Assembly: GCA_016713735.1 (NCBI GenBank)
Contig: JADJOP010000042.1
Span: 124,001-188,000 of the forward strand
Length of the DNA stretch: 64,000 nt
Direction of reading: 5' to 3'
Source: Bryobacterales bacterium
GTDB taxonomy: Bacteria > Acidobacteriota > Terriglobia > Bryobacterales > Bryobacteraceae
The notes under the pieces are model-generated. The model searched no databases and was not told the origin of the DNA. It saw only the letters and a list, made by a program, of their open reading frames with translations. Shown here piece after piece: positions 11,412 to 20,335 of this stretch. The translations under genes and the position numbers were made by a program. The first letter of the stretch is position 1. Every line of letters begins with the position of its first letter.

Positions 11412-11933
11412 GACTCGAATCACCTCGCCCTCGCTGATGAACGGCGGCACCTGCACCACAAGCCCCGTCTCCATCGTCGCCGGCTTGGTCACGTTCGATA
11501 CCGTCGCGCCTTTCAGGCTTGGCTCGGTCTCCATGATCTTCATATCGATCGACGGCGGCAACTCCACCGAAATCGGCGTGCCCTCGTGGAAGACCACGTT
11601 CACCTTGAGCTGCGGAATCAGGTAGTCCACCGCATCGCCCAGCAGCTCCTTGCTCAGGTGCATCTGCTCAAAGCTCTCCGAGTTCATGAAGTAGTAAGAA
11701 TCGCCGTCGTCGTACAGATACTCCATCGGATGCTCGTCAAGCGTCACCTTGTCCACCTTGTCTTCCGACGAAAACCGGTGCTCGTAAATCGAGCCGTTGG
11801 AAAGGCGGCGCAGCTTGGCTTGAACGAAGCCGCGCAGGTTGCCCGGCGTGCGATGTTCCTTCTTGAACACGGAGTACAACTCTCCGTTCCATTTGATAAC
11901 CATGCCCGGGCGTAGCTGGGTTGCAGCGATCAT
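11373..11933 (-). CDS. efp: Elongation factor P with asparagine at the tip position
   Basis: Relieves ribosome stalling at polyproline stretches by binding near the E site. All three beta-barrel domains fit in 186 residues. In E. coli the domain-I loop ends in PGK with the modified Lys34, and other lineages carry Arg32. Here the loop reads TPGNLRGF at residues 29-36, so the tip residue is Asn32. No lysyl or rhamnosyl modification of the known kinds is possible at this residue. AAGGAG about 12 nt upstream of ATG 11933 is a plausible ribosome site. The gene converges on selA with a 39-bp overlap. Confidence 0.95.
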   Translation of the reverse strand: MIAATQLRPGMVIKWNGELYSVFKKEHRTPGNLRGFVQAKLRRLSNGSIYEHRFSSEDKVDKVTLDEHPMEYLYDDGDSYYFMNSESFEQMHLSKELLGDAVDYLIPQLKVNVVFHEGTPISVELPPSIDMKIMETEPSLKGATVSNVTKPATMETGLVVQVPPFISEGEVIRVSTADGSYLERAG

Positions 11934-11996
11934 GCGGGGTGAATGCTCCTTGGTGAGTCTACTAAAGGGGAAATTACTAGTTTAGCAGGCTGGTGC

Positions 11997-12026
11997 TTGG
12001 CGAGTCTCGCCGGCCTGCCCTATACT
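11997..12026 (+). promoter_or_regulatory. Predicted sigma70-type promoter of the micro PEP-CTERM gene
   Basis: TTGGCG at 11997-12002, an 18-bp spacer and TATACT at 12021-12026. The start of transcription would fall near 12033, about 46 nt upstream of ATG 12079. It lies in the intergenic region divergent from efp, whose promoter should be in the AT-richer stretch near 11960-11990. Confidence 0.5.
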
Positions 12027-12078
12027 GTGGGAACGCCGCGCAGACGGCCATTTCCGCATTCGAAGGACCGCCTACACC

Positions 12079-12249
12079 ATGAACCGCACAGCCAGCTTCG
12101 CCGCACTCTTGCTTGCCATCACCGCGCTTCCCGCGCTCGCCCTGACGACCACCCCTTCGCCCGTTCCTGAACCTGCCACCATCGCGTTGGTCGGCGGTGG
12201 GCTCGCGGCTGCCATCCTCTACTCGCGCCGCAAACGCGGCCAGAAGTAG
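12079..12249 (+). CDS. 56-residue PEP-CTERM micro-protein
   Basis: A tiny secreted protein made of almost nothing but sorting signals. Residues 1-21 form a signal peptide (ASFAALLLAITALPALA); after about six residues comes a complete PEP-CTERM sorting tail: VPEPATIAL, a hydrophobic segment (VGGGLAAAILY) and the basic end SRRKRGQK. PEP-CTERM tails are recognised by exosortase/EpsH in the inner membrane. Only a threonine/proline-rich linker of a few residues would remain after both cleavages. A promoter at 11997-12026 and GAAGGA at 12062-12067 support real expression. It lies 11 nt upstream of the sterol-desaturase-like gene and may be co-transcribed. No exosortase gene is seen here. Confidence 0.8.
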   Translation: MNRTASFAALLLAITALPALALTTTPSPVPEPATIALVGGGLAAAILYSRRKRGQK

Positions 12250-12260
12250 CGCCACCGCTC

Positions 12261-13073
12261 ATGCCCGAAGCCTCCCATGCCGCCTGGTGGTATTGGGGGC
12301 CCTTCCTCGCCGCCTTTGCCGTCATCGGCTTCTGGGAGACGTTTGCGCCCCTGCGCGCATCGCCCGTCAGCACACCGCGCCGCTGGCTCCTCAACGCGCT
12401 GTTGATGGCCTCCACCAACGCTGCGCAGGTGATCGTCCTTCGCTCCTCGCCCGGCCTCGTGGCCCTCGCCGTGTCATCTTCCGGCCTCGGCCTCATGCCC
12501 AAACTCCCCTGGCCGCCCGCCGCCCTCTGGCTCCTCACGATCCTCGCGCTCGACTTCATCCGCTACGCCCAACACTGGCTCATGCACCGCGTCGGCCTCC
12601 TGTGGCGCATCCACCAGGTCCACCACGCCGACCCGCATTACGACATGACCACCGGCCTGCGCTTCCATCCTTTGGAAAGCGTCCTCGTCAACGGCTCTTA
12701 CCTCGCCGCCATCGCCCTGCTCGCCCCGCCCGTCGCCGCCGTTCTTGCCGTCGAAGCCGCAGCCGCCGTGCAAGCGCTCTTCGCTCACGCCAATGCCGAT
12801 CTGCCCGCTCCCCTCGAACGCTGGGTGCGGCGCGTCTGGGTGACGCCCACGCTCCACCGCGTCCATCACTCCGCTGACCGCTGCGAGCAGAATCGCAATT
12901 TCGGAATGCTCTTTCCGATATGGGACCGCCTGCTCGGCACCTACCTCGCCGCGCCGTCCCTTCCTGCCCGCACCATGCCCATCGGCCTCGCCGAGCTCTC
13001 CCTCACGCAATCCTCCAGCCTGCTCGCCATGCTCACGCTCCCCGTCCGCCGCCCGCCCCTCCGCCGCCCATAA
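12261..13073 (+). CDS. Sterol desaturase/fatty acid hydroxylase family protein
   Basis: Membrane di-iron oxygenase that hydroxylates or desaturates a lipid; the substrate cannot be told. The histidine clusters of the family are visible: HWLMH, HQVHH about ten residues later, and LHRVHH near the C-terminus, between hydrophobic segments. The length of 270 residues is typical. The start ATG 12261 follows the micro PEP-CTERM stop by 11 nt, and the sulfatase follows 15 nt after its stop, so the three may form one transcript. Confidence 0.88.
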   Translation: MPEASHAAWWYWGPFLAAFAVIGFWETFAPLRASPVSTPRRWLLNALLMASTNAAQVIVLRSSPGLVALAVSSSGLGLMPKLPWPPAALWLLTILALDFIRYAQHWLMHRVGLLWRIHQVHHADPHYDMTTGLRFHPLESVLVNGSYLAAIALLAPPVAAVLAVEAAAAVQALFAHANADLPAPLERWVRRVWVTPTLHRVHHSADRCEQNRNFGMLFPIWDRLLGTYLAAPSLPARTMPIGLAELSLTQSSSLLAMLTLPVRRPPLRRP

Positions 13074-13088
13074 GATACACTGTCCGGC

Positions 13089-14558
13089 ATGAGTGAACAG
13101 ACCCTCGACCGCCGCTCCCTGCTGCAGGCCTCCATCGGCGCCGCGCTCGCGCCCGTGCTCGCCCGCGCCCAGCGCGCCGGAGCGCCCCCGCCCAACATCC
13201 TCTACATCATGTCGGACGATCACGCCTCGCACGCCATCTCCGCCTACGGCTCCAAGGTCAACAAGACCCCCAACATCGACCGCATCGCCAACGAAGGCAT
13301 GCGCATGAACAACTGCTTCGCCACCAACTCCATCTGCACACCCTCGCGCGGAGCCGTCCTCACCGGACAATACAGCCACAAGAACGGCGTCTACACCCTC
13401 AGCGACTTCATCGACCCCAAGAAAACCACCGTCGCCCACCTCCTCCGCGATGCCGGCTACCAGACCGCCATGATCGGGAAATGGCATCTGCAAACCGACC
13501 CCCAAGGCTTCGACTACTGGAACATCCTTCCCGGCCAGGGCGCCTATCACAACCCCGTCTTCATCACCAAGGAAGGCAAGAAGCAGCACCAGGGCTACTG
13601 CACCGACCTCATCGGCGACTTCTCGCTCGACTTCCTCAAGAACCGCGACAAGTCGAAGCCCTTCTTCCTCATGTCCCACCACAAGGCGCCCCATCGCGCC
13701 TGGCAGCCCTCGCCCAAATACGCCACCTGGCTCATGAATGAGACCATCCCCGAGCCCGACAACCTCTATGAGGACATCACCAAACGCGGCGGCGCCTCGC
13801 AGCGCGCCACGCTCCGCATCGGTGAGGATTTCACGGAAACCGATCTGAAGGTCCCCAAGCCCGAAGGGCTCTCGCAACGCGACATGCGCAAATGGGCCTA
13901 CCAGGTCTATATGAAGGATTACCTGCGCTGCATCCGCTCCGTCGACGACAACGTCGGCCGCCTGCTCGACTACCTCGACGCCGAAGGCCTCAAGGACAAC
14001 ACCATCGTCGTCTACACCTCCGACCAGGGCTTCTTCCTCGGCGACCACGGCTGGTTCGACAAGCGCTTCATGTACGAAGAGACCATGCGCATGCCCTTCC
14101 TCGTGCGCTATCCCAAACACATCCAGCCGCACACCACCTCAAACGACATCGTGCTCAACGTCGACTTCGCGCCCACCTTCCTTGAGTTCGCCGGCCAGAA
14201 AGCGCCCGACTGGATGCAGGGCCGCAGCTTCGCCCAAAATCTCGCTGGCAAGTCGCCCGGCGATTGGCGGCAGTCCATGTACTACCGCTACTGGATGCAC
14301 CTCGGCGGCGGCCACACCGTCACCGCCCACTACGGCGTGCGCACGCACACCCACAAGCTCATTTACTACTACGGCCAGGCCCTCGGCAAGAAAGGCGCCG
14401 TGAACAAACCCACGCCGCCCGAGTGGGAGATGTTCGACTTGGAAAAGGACCCGCGCGAGATGCGCAACGTCTACGACGACCCGGCCTATGCCGGCTTGCG
14501 CGAGTCGCTCAAGAAGGAACTCGCGCGACTGAAGGATCACTACCAGGACACTGAGTAA
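13089..14558 (+). CDS. Sulfatase (formylglycine-dependent arylsulfatase family)
   Basis: Hydrolyses sulfate esters, probably of glycans, outside the cytoplasm. Residues 8-28 resemble an export signal with paired arginines (DRRSLLQASIGAALAPVLA). The sulfatase signature CTPSR at residues 83-87 supplies the cysteine that is converted to formylglycine; the metal-binding MSDDHASH block (41-48) and GKWHL follow the family order. The 489-residue length fits. This is one of two sulfatases in the window (see 46.5 kb). The formylglycine-generating enzyme or anaerobic maturase is not seen here. Confidence 0.93.
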   Translation: MSEQTLDRRSLLQASIGAALAPVLARAQRAGAPPPNILYIMSDDHASHAISAYGSKVNKTPNIDRIANEGMRMNNCFATNSICTPSRGAVLTGQYSHKNGVYTLSDFIDPKKTTVAHLLRDAGYQTAMIGKWHLQTDPQGFDYWNILPGQGAYHNPVFITKEGKKQHQGYCTDLIGDFSLDFLKNRDKSKPFFLMSHHKAPHRAWQPSPKYATWLMNETIPEPDNLYEDITKRGGASQRATLRIGEDFTETDLKVPKPEGLSQRDMRKWAYQVYMKDYLRCIRSVDDNVGRLLDYLDAEGLKDNTIVVYTSDQGFFLGDHGWFDKRFMYEETMRMPFLVRYPKHIQPHTTSNDIVLNVDFAPTFLEFAGQKAPDWMQGRSFAQNLAGKSPGDWRQSMYYRYWMHLGGGHTVTAHYGVRTHTHKLIYYYGQALGKKGAVNKPTPPEWEMFDLEKDPREMRNVYDDPAYAGLRESLKKELARLKDHYQDTE

Positions 14559-14580
14559 CGCGGTGCGCGGGCCGTGCTGC

Positions 14581-15339
14581 TCAGATGCTGCGCGGCCCCA
14601 ACTGCATCACATCCTCAACGGCCACCGGCTCTTTCACCACATACGCCTCGCCGTACTTCACGCCGATGAGGTTGCCGTAAAAGCGCGCCACCGTCTCCAG
14701 GCGCTCGCGAATCTCCTTCTCGCCAGGGAAGAGGTCCGAGCCGCCCTCCTGCTGGCCATACTGCGACTTGTAGGCAAGCAGCGCCTCCATGCGCCGGTCA
14801 AACTGCGCCGTGATGTCCACCACGATCGAAGGCGTCACGTTGGCATACTGCGAGGCGTATAGAATCTTGCGCGGCCGGTGCGCGTCGGTGTACTGATCGA
14901 GCTTCTTCAGGCCGGAGAGGAAAATCGCCTCATAGCCCAACGTGCTCGCCTTGGCATGGTCCGGATGCCGCGCCTCCCAATACGGCAGAATCACCAGCCG
15001 CGGCTTCAACCGCCGCAACTCCGTCGCCAGCGTCATGCGCGCTGAGATCGTATTGTCCAGCCGCGCATCCGGCAGCCGCAGGTTGCCGCGCCACTGGATC
15101 AACATGTGGCGTCCGGCCACTTCCGACTCCTCCAGCCGCTGCTCCGGCGTGCCCCGCGTGCCCATGTCCCCGGCGGTCAGGTCGAGCACGCCCGTGCGGT
15201 AGCCCTGTTCGGCCAGCCGGATCAGCGTCCCGCCGCAGGTCTGCTCCACATCGTCCGGATGCGCGGCGATGGCCAGCGCGTCGATCTGCGGCGGATCTTC
15301 CAAGTCAAAATACGGATTGCGAATCGTCATGTTACTCAC
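14581..15339 (-). CDS. bshB1: BshB1-like bacillithiol biosynthesis deacetylase
   Basis: Probable deacetylase of N-acetylglucosaminyl-malate, the second step of bacillithiol synthesis. PIG-L zinc motif HPDDVE at residues 27-32 and HPDH further on are clear. The diagnostic BshB1 segment DLTAGDMGTRGTPEQR is present, as is the C-terminal YGEAYV block. There is no signal peptide, unlike the PIG-L protein at 9.2 kb. The start overlaps the rhomboid stop by 4 bp (ATGA), indicating translational coupling. Neither bshA nor bshC is in this window, so the pathway assignment rests on the motif. Confidence 0.85.
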   Translation of the reverse strand: MSNMTIRNPYFDLEDPPQIDALAIAAHPDDVEQTCGGTLIRLAEQGYRTGVLDLTAGDMGTRGTPEQRLEESEVAGRHMLIQWRGNLRLPDARLDNTISARMTLATELRRLKPRLVILPYWEARHPDHAKASTLGYEAIFLSGLKKLDQYTDAHRPRKILYASQYANVTPSIVVDITAQFDRRMEALLAYKSQYGQQEGGSDLFPGEKEIRERLETVARFYGNLIGVKYGEAYVVKEPVAVEDVMQLGPRSI

Positions 15340-16007
15340 CAGTTAAACTTACGGCGTTCCTGATAGGGCCGGTGCCGTTCCAAAACCGTCACCAGCAGCG
15401 CGCCCACGATAAAGCCGCCGGCATGCGCCCACCAGGCCACCCCGCCCTGTTGCACGCCCGCCCGTGTCACCGTGTCGCCCACGCCGCTGAAAATCTGAAT
15501 GGCGAACCAGAAGAGCAGGATCACATACGCCGGCAGCTCGATCGTCGTGAAAAAGATGAACAGCGGCAGCAGCGTCACAATGCGCGAATGCGGAAAGCGC
15601 CGCACATACGCCCCCATCACCCCGGCGATGGCCCCGCTCGCGCCCACCGTGGGAATGCGCGAGTCGAGATTGAACGCCAGGTGCGTCAACCCCGCCGCCG
15701 CACCGCAGGCCAGATAGAAGAACACGTAGCGCCAGCGCCCGAGAATGTCCTCGATGTTGTCGCCATAGATCCACAGGAACCACATGTTGCCGATCAGGTG
15801 CATCCACCCGCCGTGCAGGAACATCGAGGTGAACAGCGAACTCCAGGTGAACCGCACCGGCACCATGCCATAGGTGAGCACGAACAACTCCTGCACCGGT
15901 TCGGCCAGCGTCCGCTCAAACAGGAACACCAGCACGTTCACAGCGATCAGCACGCCCGTCACCACGGGTTTGTTCAGGCTTGGCTGCGAATCGCGTAACG
16001 GGATCAA
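15336..16007 (-). CDS. Rhomboid family intramembrane serine protease
   Basis: Cleaves membrane proteins within the bilayer. The 223-residue, six-helix protein shows the catalytic Ser125 in GASGAIAGVMG and the catalytic His195 in AWWAHAGGFIVGA; the conserved HGGWMHLIGNMWFLWIYGD block in the first loop is typical. It lies 3 nt downstream of the PfkB kinase gene and overlaps bshB1 by 4 bp, so the three leftward genes form one operon. The substrate is not known. Confidence 0.92.
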   Translation of the reverse strand: MIPLRDSQPSLNKPVVTGVLIAVNVLVFLFERTLAEPVQELFVLTYGMVPVRFTWSSLFTSMFLHGGWMHLIGNMWFLWIYGDNIEDILGRWRYVFFYLACGAAAGLTHLAFNLDSRIPTVGASGAIAGVMGAYVRRFPHSRIVTLLPLFIFFTTIELPAYVILLFWFAIQIFSGVGDTVTRAGVQQGGVAWWAHAGGFIVGALLVTVLERHRPYQERRKFNW

Positions 16008-16010
16008 CTC

Positions 16011-16967
16011 TCAGCCTCGTGCCGCGCGCTCGGCCACGTCTCGTTGCACGCGGCGTTCGGCACGGCTCATGAGCTCGCGCACGGTGTCCAGCGTGGCAAT
16101 GCCGCCGCGCGCGCCAATCGCCGTGCAGTTCAACGCCGCCATGGCGTTGGAAAAATCGAGCGCTTCCATCAGAGGCAGGCCCTTCACCACGGCATAACAA
16201 AACGCGCCATGGAACACATCGCCCGCGCCCGTCGTATCCACGCAGTTCACCACGTAGGCGGGCGAGTAGTGAAACTTGCCCTCCACCAGCGCCAGGCAGC
16301 CCTGCGCGCCCAGCGTCATGCCCGCCAGCTGCATGCCGTATTCCTTCTGGATCATCGCCAGCGCCTTGAACGGGTCGTTCTCGCCTGTGTAGCGCGAAGG
16401 AAACTCGGAACTCGTGATCAGGTAATCGACATACGGCAGCACCTTGTCGAAGCCGTGGTAGATGGTGTCTACATCCACGGTCACCGGAATGCCGTTGGCC
16501 CGCGCGATGCGCGCCGCCCGCGCCACCGCCGGCGTGTCGTGCCCGTCAATGTGCAACAGGCTGGAGCAGGTGATCATCTCATCGGTGATCTCCTCGGGCT
16601 CCAGCCGCAATTCCTCCGGCCGCCGCCAGAAGACAGTCCTCTCGCCCGTGCTGCGGTCAATCACAATATAGGCCGTCTGGTTGGCCGTGTTCCGGCGCAC
16701 CTGCACATGGTCGAGGTTAATCCCCGAGGTGAGCAGGCTCTCCATCTGGATGCGGCCGCGCTCATCGTCGCCCACCGTGCCGATGTACTTCGTGCGCAGG
16801 CCCAGCGTGGCGCAGGCCACCATGGCGCTGGCCACCTGCCCGCCCGGGCTCAGCATCTCTTCTTCAAACGGCTCCTTGCCGGCGTAGGCGGGGAACCGGG
16901 AAACCAACAGCAGCGTATCGGTGGCGTTGAGGCCAACGCCCACCACGTCAAAATCAGGCATGAACAT
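16011..16967 (-). CDS. PfkB-family carbohydrate kinase
   Basis: ATP-dependent sugar or nucleoside kinase of the ribokinase superfamily. The N-terminal signature GGQVASAMVACATLG and the C-terminal signature DTTGAGDVFHGAF, which carries the catalytic aspartate and anion hole, are present; 318 residues is the normal size. The substrate cannot be assigned. It is the first gene of a leftward operon with the rhomboid protease and the BshB1-like deacetylase. A start at the third residue (ATG 16961) is equally possible. Confidence 0.9.
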   Translation of the reverse strand: MFMPDFDVVGVGLNATDTLLLVSRFPAYAGKEPFEEEMLSPGGQVASAMVACATLGLRTKYIGTVGDDERGRIQMESLLTSGINLDHVQVRRNTANQTAYIVIDRSTGERTVFWRRPEELRLEPEEITDEMITCSSLLHIDGHDTPAVARAARIARANGIPVTVDVDTIYHGFDKVLPYVDYLITSSEFPSRYTGENDPFKALAMIQKEYGMQLAGMTLGAQGCLALVEGKFHYSPAYVVNCVDTTGAGDVFHGAFCYAVVKGLPLMEALDFSNAMAALNCTAIGARGGIATLDTVRELMSRAERRVQRDVAERAARG

Positions 16968-17015
16968 TCGAGCGTAGCATGTGCGGCAAGGTCCGCATTC
17001 ATGCCGCCCTCATGC

Positions 17016-20000
17016 TCAGAACGTCAGCTTCAAGCCCAACTGCATGGAGCGCGCCGCCAGCGAGGCGCCGATCACACCGAAGTTCGGCGCGCCCAGCGCC
17101 GTGCCCGGCTCCTGGAAGTTGGCGTGGTTGAGCGCGTTGAACGCCTCCATGCTGAAGCGCAGATTCCACGTCTCGCCAAACTTGAAGTTTTTCAGCAGCG
17201 AGAGGTTCAGATTGGCCAGCCCAGGGCCGGTGAGAATCGAGCGGTTCGCGTTGCCGAAGGTGAACTGCGGCGGCGCCACCACGGCCGTCGTATCGAAGTA
17301 GCGCTGCACGGTGCGCTCGCCCGCGGGCAGCGTCGGGTCGCGCACGATGTTCACGCGCTGCCCGCCGGAGAAAGCATTCAGCGTGTTCACTTGCGTGGTG
17401 AGCCCGAACGGGCTGCCCTGCTGCAGTGTGAGAATCGCGCCGATGTTCCAGCCGCCCAGCGCCAGCGCCACCGGGCCTTCGTTGAGGTACTTCCGCCCCT
17501 TGCCCCACGGCAGTTCATACACGGAGCTAAACGCGAACCGGTTGCGCACGTCGTTGCCCGACAGCGCCTTCTCCGAGCGCCGGTCATAGTAGTTCTGAAT
17601 GCCCGGCGTGACGCCGATCTCCTGCCCCGCCGGTACGTCGTCGATGAACTTCGAGAAGGTGTAGTTGGCCAGCAGGTTCAACCCGTCAGAGAAGCGCTTC
17701 TCATACTTGAGGTTCACGCCGTGATATGACGAGTTGCCCCACATCGGCGCGACCGTGGTGACGTTCCCAAACTGCGGAAAAGGCCGGCGTGATTGCGCGT
17801 TGCCCGCGCCCATGAGTTCCGGCCTCACCTGGTTGATGTTCGTGCCCGGGCCGTTCAGCTTGTGGCCCACCGTGCCGAGATAGCTCACCTCGACAATCGA
17901 GTTGCGGCCCACGTCCTGCTGTACGGAGAAGTTCCACTGCATGGTGTAGCCCAATCGCCGCTCCGTCTCCACGAAGTCAAACGCTAACGCGGCCGGACGC
18001 CCCACCGGCACCGCGCCAAAGGCCGGCCCCAGATCGGGGCTTGTCACCCCGCCTGGAAAACCGTCGCGAATGAAGAACGGCGCGGTGATGCCGTTGTCCG
18101 GCGTCGTGTAGGTGGCCTGAGCCGCGAAACCCGCGCTGTTGTTGTTCGAACCCGGCAGCGGCACCTGGTAGAAGACGCCCGCGCCCGTGCGAATCACCGT
18201 ACCTGAGAGGCCCTTCGGTTTCCAGGCAATGCCAATGCGCGGCATGAAGTTGTTCCAGTCGCCGTTGTAGAGCTGGCTGCCCAGCCCGTCGCGCCCGGCA
18301 AACGTCACCACGCCCGGTGTGCCGCTCACCGGATTGCGTGTGGTCGGGTTGAATCCATTCATGCGGTCATTGGCGTCGAACTTCGGCGTATGCGCTTCCC
18401 ACCGGATGCCGAGGTTCAACGTGAGCGTCTGCGTCAGCTTCCAGTCGTCCTGCAGGAATAGCGCGAAATACTTCGCGCGGCGGTCGAGCAACTCAGAGTC
18501 AAGCACGTTGGCCGAGTTCGGGAAGCCGAGAAACAGGCTTGCCAGCGCGTTGCCGGTATTGTTCGGCGCGACGGGATTCGACGTGGGCTGTAAGGCAAAG
18601 GAGAACTGGCCGGACATGAACGAATTCAGGTCATCGACGTTGCGTGCCAGCCGGATCTCGCCGCCCAGCTTGAACGAGTGCGCGCCGCGGAAGATCGATA
18701 GGGCATCGACAATGTGCGTGTCGCGAATCGGAACCTGCACTCGTTCTTGCGCCGTCGAACCAAGGGCGGCGTAGGAGGCGGTGTTGATGCGCGGGAAGGC
18801 GCGGTCGGAGACGCCCTTCAGCCCGAGCTTGGTGGGCCAACCCTGGTCGATGGAGAGCGTGGTGGGGTGGAAGCTGCGCGGCTGCCAGTTGAAGCGGAAG
18901 TCGTTCAGGATGGTGGGTGCGAAGCTATGCGTCTCGTTGATGAGCAGCGAGTGGGCGCGCCGCACGGTGTTGCTGGCGTTGGGGTCGGAGGCGGGCTCAT
19001 CGTAGGCGGGCGTGATGTAGGTGGGGAAGTCGTGCAGCACGTAGCGCACGGTGATGCGGTCGCGGTCGTTGAAGATGTGGTCGACCTTTGAGGTCCATGT
19101 CGTGATGTTGAGGGCGCTGACGGCGTTGCGGTTGAAGTTCTGCGCGCCGGCGAGATTGACGGGCGCGTTGGTGGAGACAGGGAAGTAGGAGGCGATCTTG
19201 GCGCCGACGGGGTCAAAGCGCGACGTGGGAATGACGTTGCCGGCGAACGGCGTGCGGGCGCGCGTGGTGGCGTTGTAGGTAGCGGGGTCGAAGATGGGCG
19301 TCAACACGCCCGCGGCGTTGGTGGTTTGCGAGAAGTTGCCCGCGCGCTGCAGTTCGGTGGGCACGGTGAGGTTGCGCACCACGCCGACGCGCTGGCGCTG
19401 GAACTCGACGTGGCTGAAGAAGAAGGTGCGGTTCTTGATCACCGGGCCGCCGAGCGCGCCACCGAAGACGTTCCAGCGCAGCGGCGGGCGGCTGGCGGCG
19501 AAGAAGTTGCGCGCGTCGAGCTTGTCGTTGCGCAGGTTCTCATAGACCAAACCGGAATACTTGTTGGTGCCCGAGCGCGTGGTCATGGCGATGACTCCTG
19601 AAGACGAGTTGCCGAACTCGGCCGAGTAGGCGCTCTGCTGGATGCGGATCTCCTGCACCGCCTCCACGGGCGGGTTGAAGAGCGCTTGCGGCCCTTCGAG
19701 CGCGATGTTCGACGAATTCACGCCATCGAGCAGCCACTGCTGCTGGTCGGCGCGCCCGCCGCCGATGGAGACGCGCGGGCGGATGACGTCGCCTGTGATG
19801 TAGACGCCGTTGCCCATCAGGCCGAGCAGGTCGCCCACGCGGCGGCCGTTGAGCGGCATGTCGGCGATGGTCTTGTTCTCGATGAACTGGCCGACGGTGG
19901 CGGACTCGGATTCGAGCAGCGGCGCGGCTCCGGAGACCTCGACGGATTCGCTCACCTGGCCGAGTTGCAGCGCGAGGTCGACGCGCAGCGTGCGGCCGAG

Positions 20001-20277
20001 TTCCATGACGATGCCCGTGCGGGCGGTGCGCTGGAAACCGCTGAGTTCGGCTTCCAGACGATAGGTGGCCGAAGGCAGCAGGGGAAAGGTGTACTCGCCG
20101 TCGGCGTTGGTTTTGGCGTTGAGCGCTACGCCGGTCTCCTCGCTGGTCAGCTTCAAAGCGACGCCGGCCAGACGCGCACTGCGAAGGATCGGATACGATA
20201 CCCGTCAACGTGCCGGTGGAACTCTGCGCGTAGAGCGCGGCCGCACAGGCCAAGGACAAAACGGTGATGCGAAACAT
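17016..20277 (-). CDS. Oar-like outer-membrane TonB-type receptor, N-terminal frameshift
   Basis: Large outer-membrane protein of the acidobacterial carboxypeptidase-regulatory/TonB receptor family, probably importing an oligosaccharide or other ligand. The signal peptide (MFRITVLSLACAAALYAQ) starts at ATG 20277 behind GGGG, but the rest of the protein is in another frame; removing one base near 20181 joins SDPS to SARLAGVALKLTSEETG. The order is a carboxypeptidase-regulatory beta-sandwich, a plug-like region with ENKTIADMPLNGRRVGDLL, then a long barrel ending in LGLKLTF, a typical barrel terminus. About 1,086 residues when joined. The plus-strand G/C skew reverses within this gene. Most likely an intact gene with a sequence error. 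Confidence 0.85.
18300..18850. other. GC-skew inflection point
   Basis: Sampled 60-base lines left of this interval are C-rich on the plus strand (4621: 29 C, 12 G; 13201: 24 C, 12 G; 17461: 25 C, 15 G). Lines inside it are balanced (18301: 19 C, 18 G; 18601: 16 C, 19 G). Lines to the right are G-rich (18841: 28 G, 12 C; 24661: 35 G, 8 C; 28021: 29 G, 10 C). Genes of both orientations lie on both sides, so coding strand does not explain it. A C-to-G switch is the sign seen at replication origins. No DnaA box cluster was found by eye. Confidence 0.6.
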
Positions 20278-20303
20278 GGAGCCCCTTTCTACCAATGCGA
20301 GCC

Positions 20304-20335
20304 ATTATATGCAACACGGACCTAGCCGGCGTCAA
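20304..20335 (-). promoter_or_regulatory. Predicted promoter of the first Oar-like receptor
   Basis: On the minus strand TTGACG (20335-20330) and a perfect TATAAT (20309-20304) are separated by 20 bp, longer than ideal. Transcription would begin about 20 nt upstream of ATG 20277. The -10 box touches the start codon of the divergent enolase-superfamily gene (ATG 20309). An indel in this error-prone stretch could explain the odd spacing. Confidence 0.4.

Noticed and set aside
18300..18850. Replication origin as a firm call
   Set aside because: Only the skew supports it. I saw no DnaA boxes, AT-rich unwinding element, or dnaA/dnaN/gidA genes.
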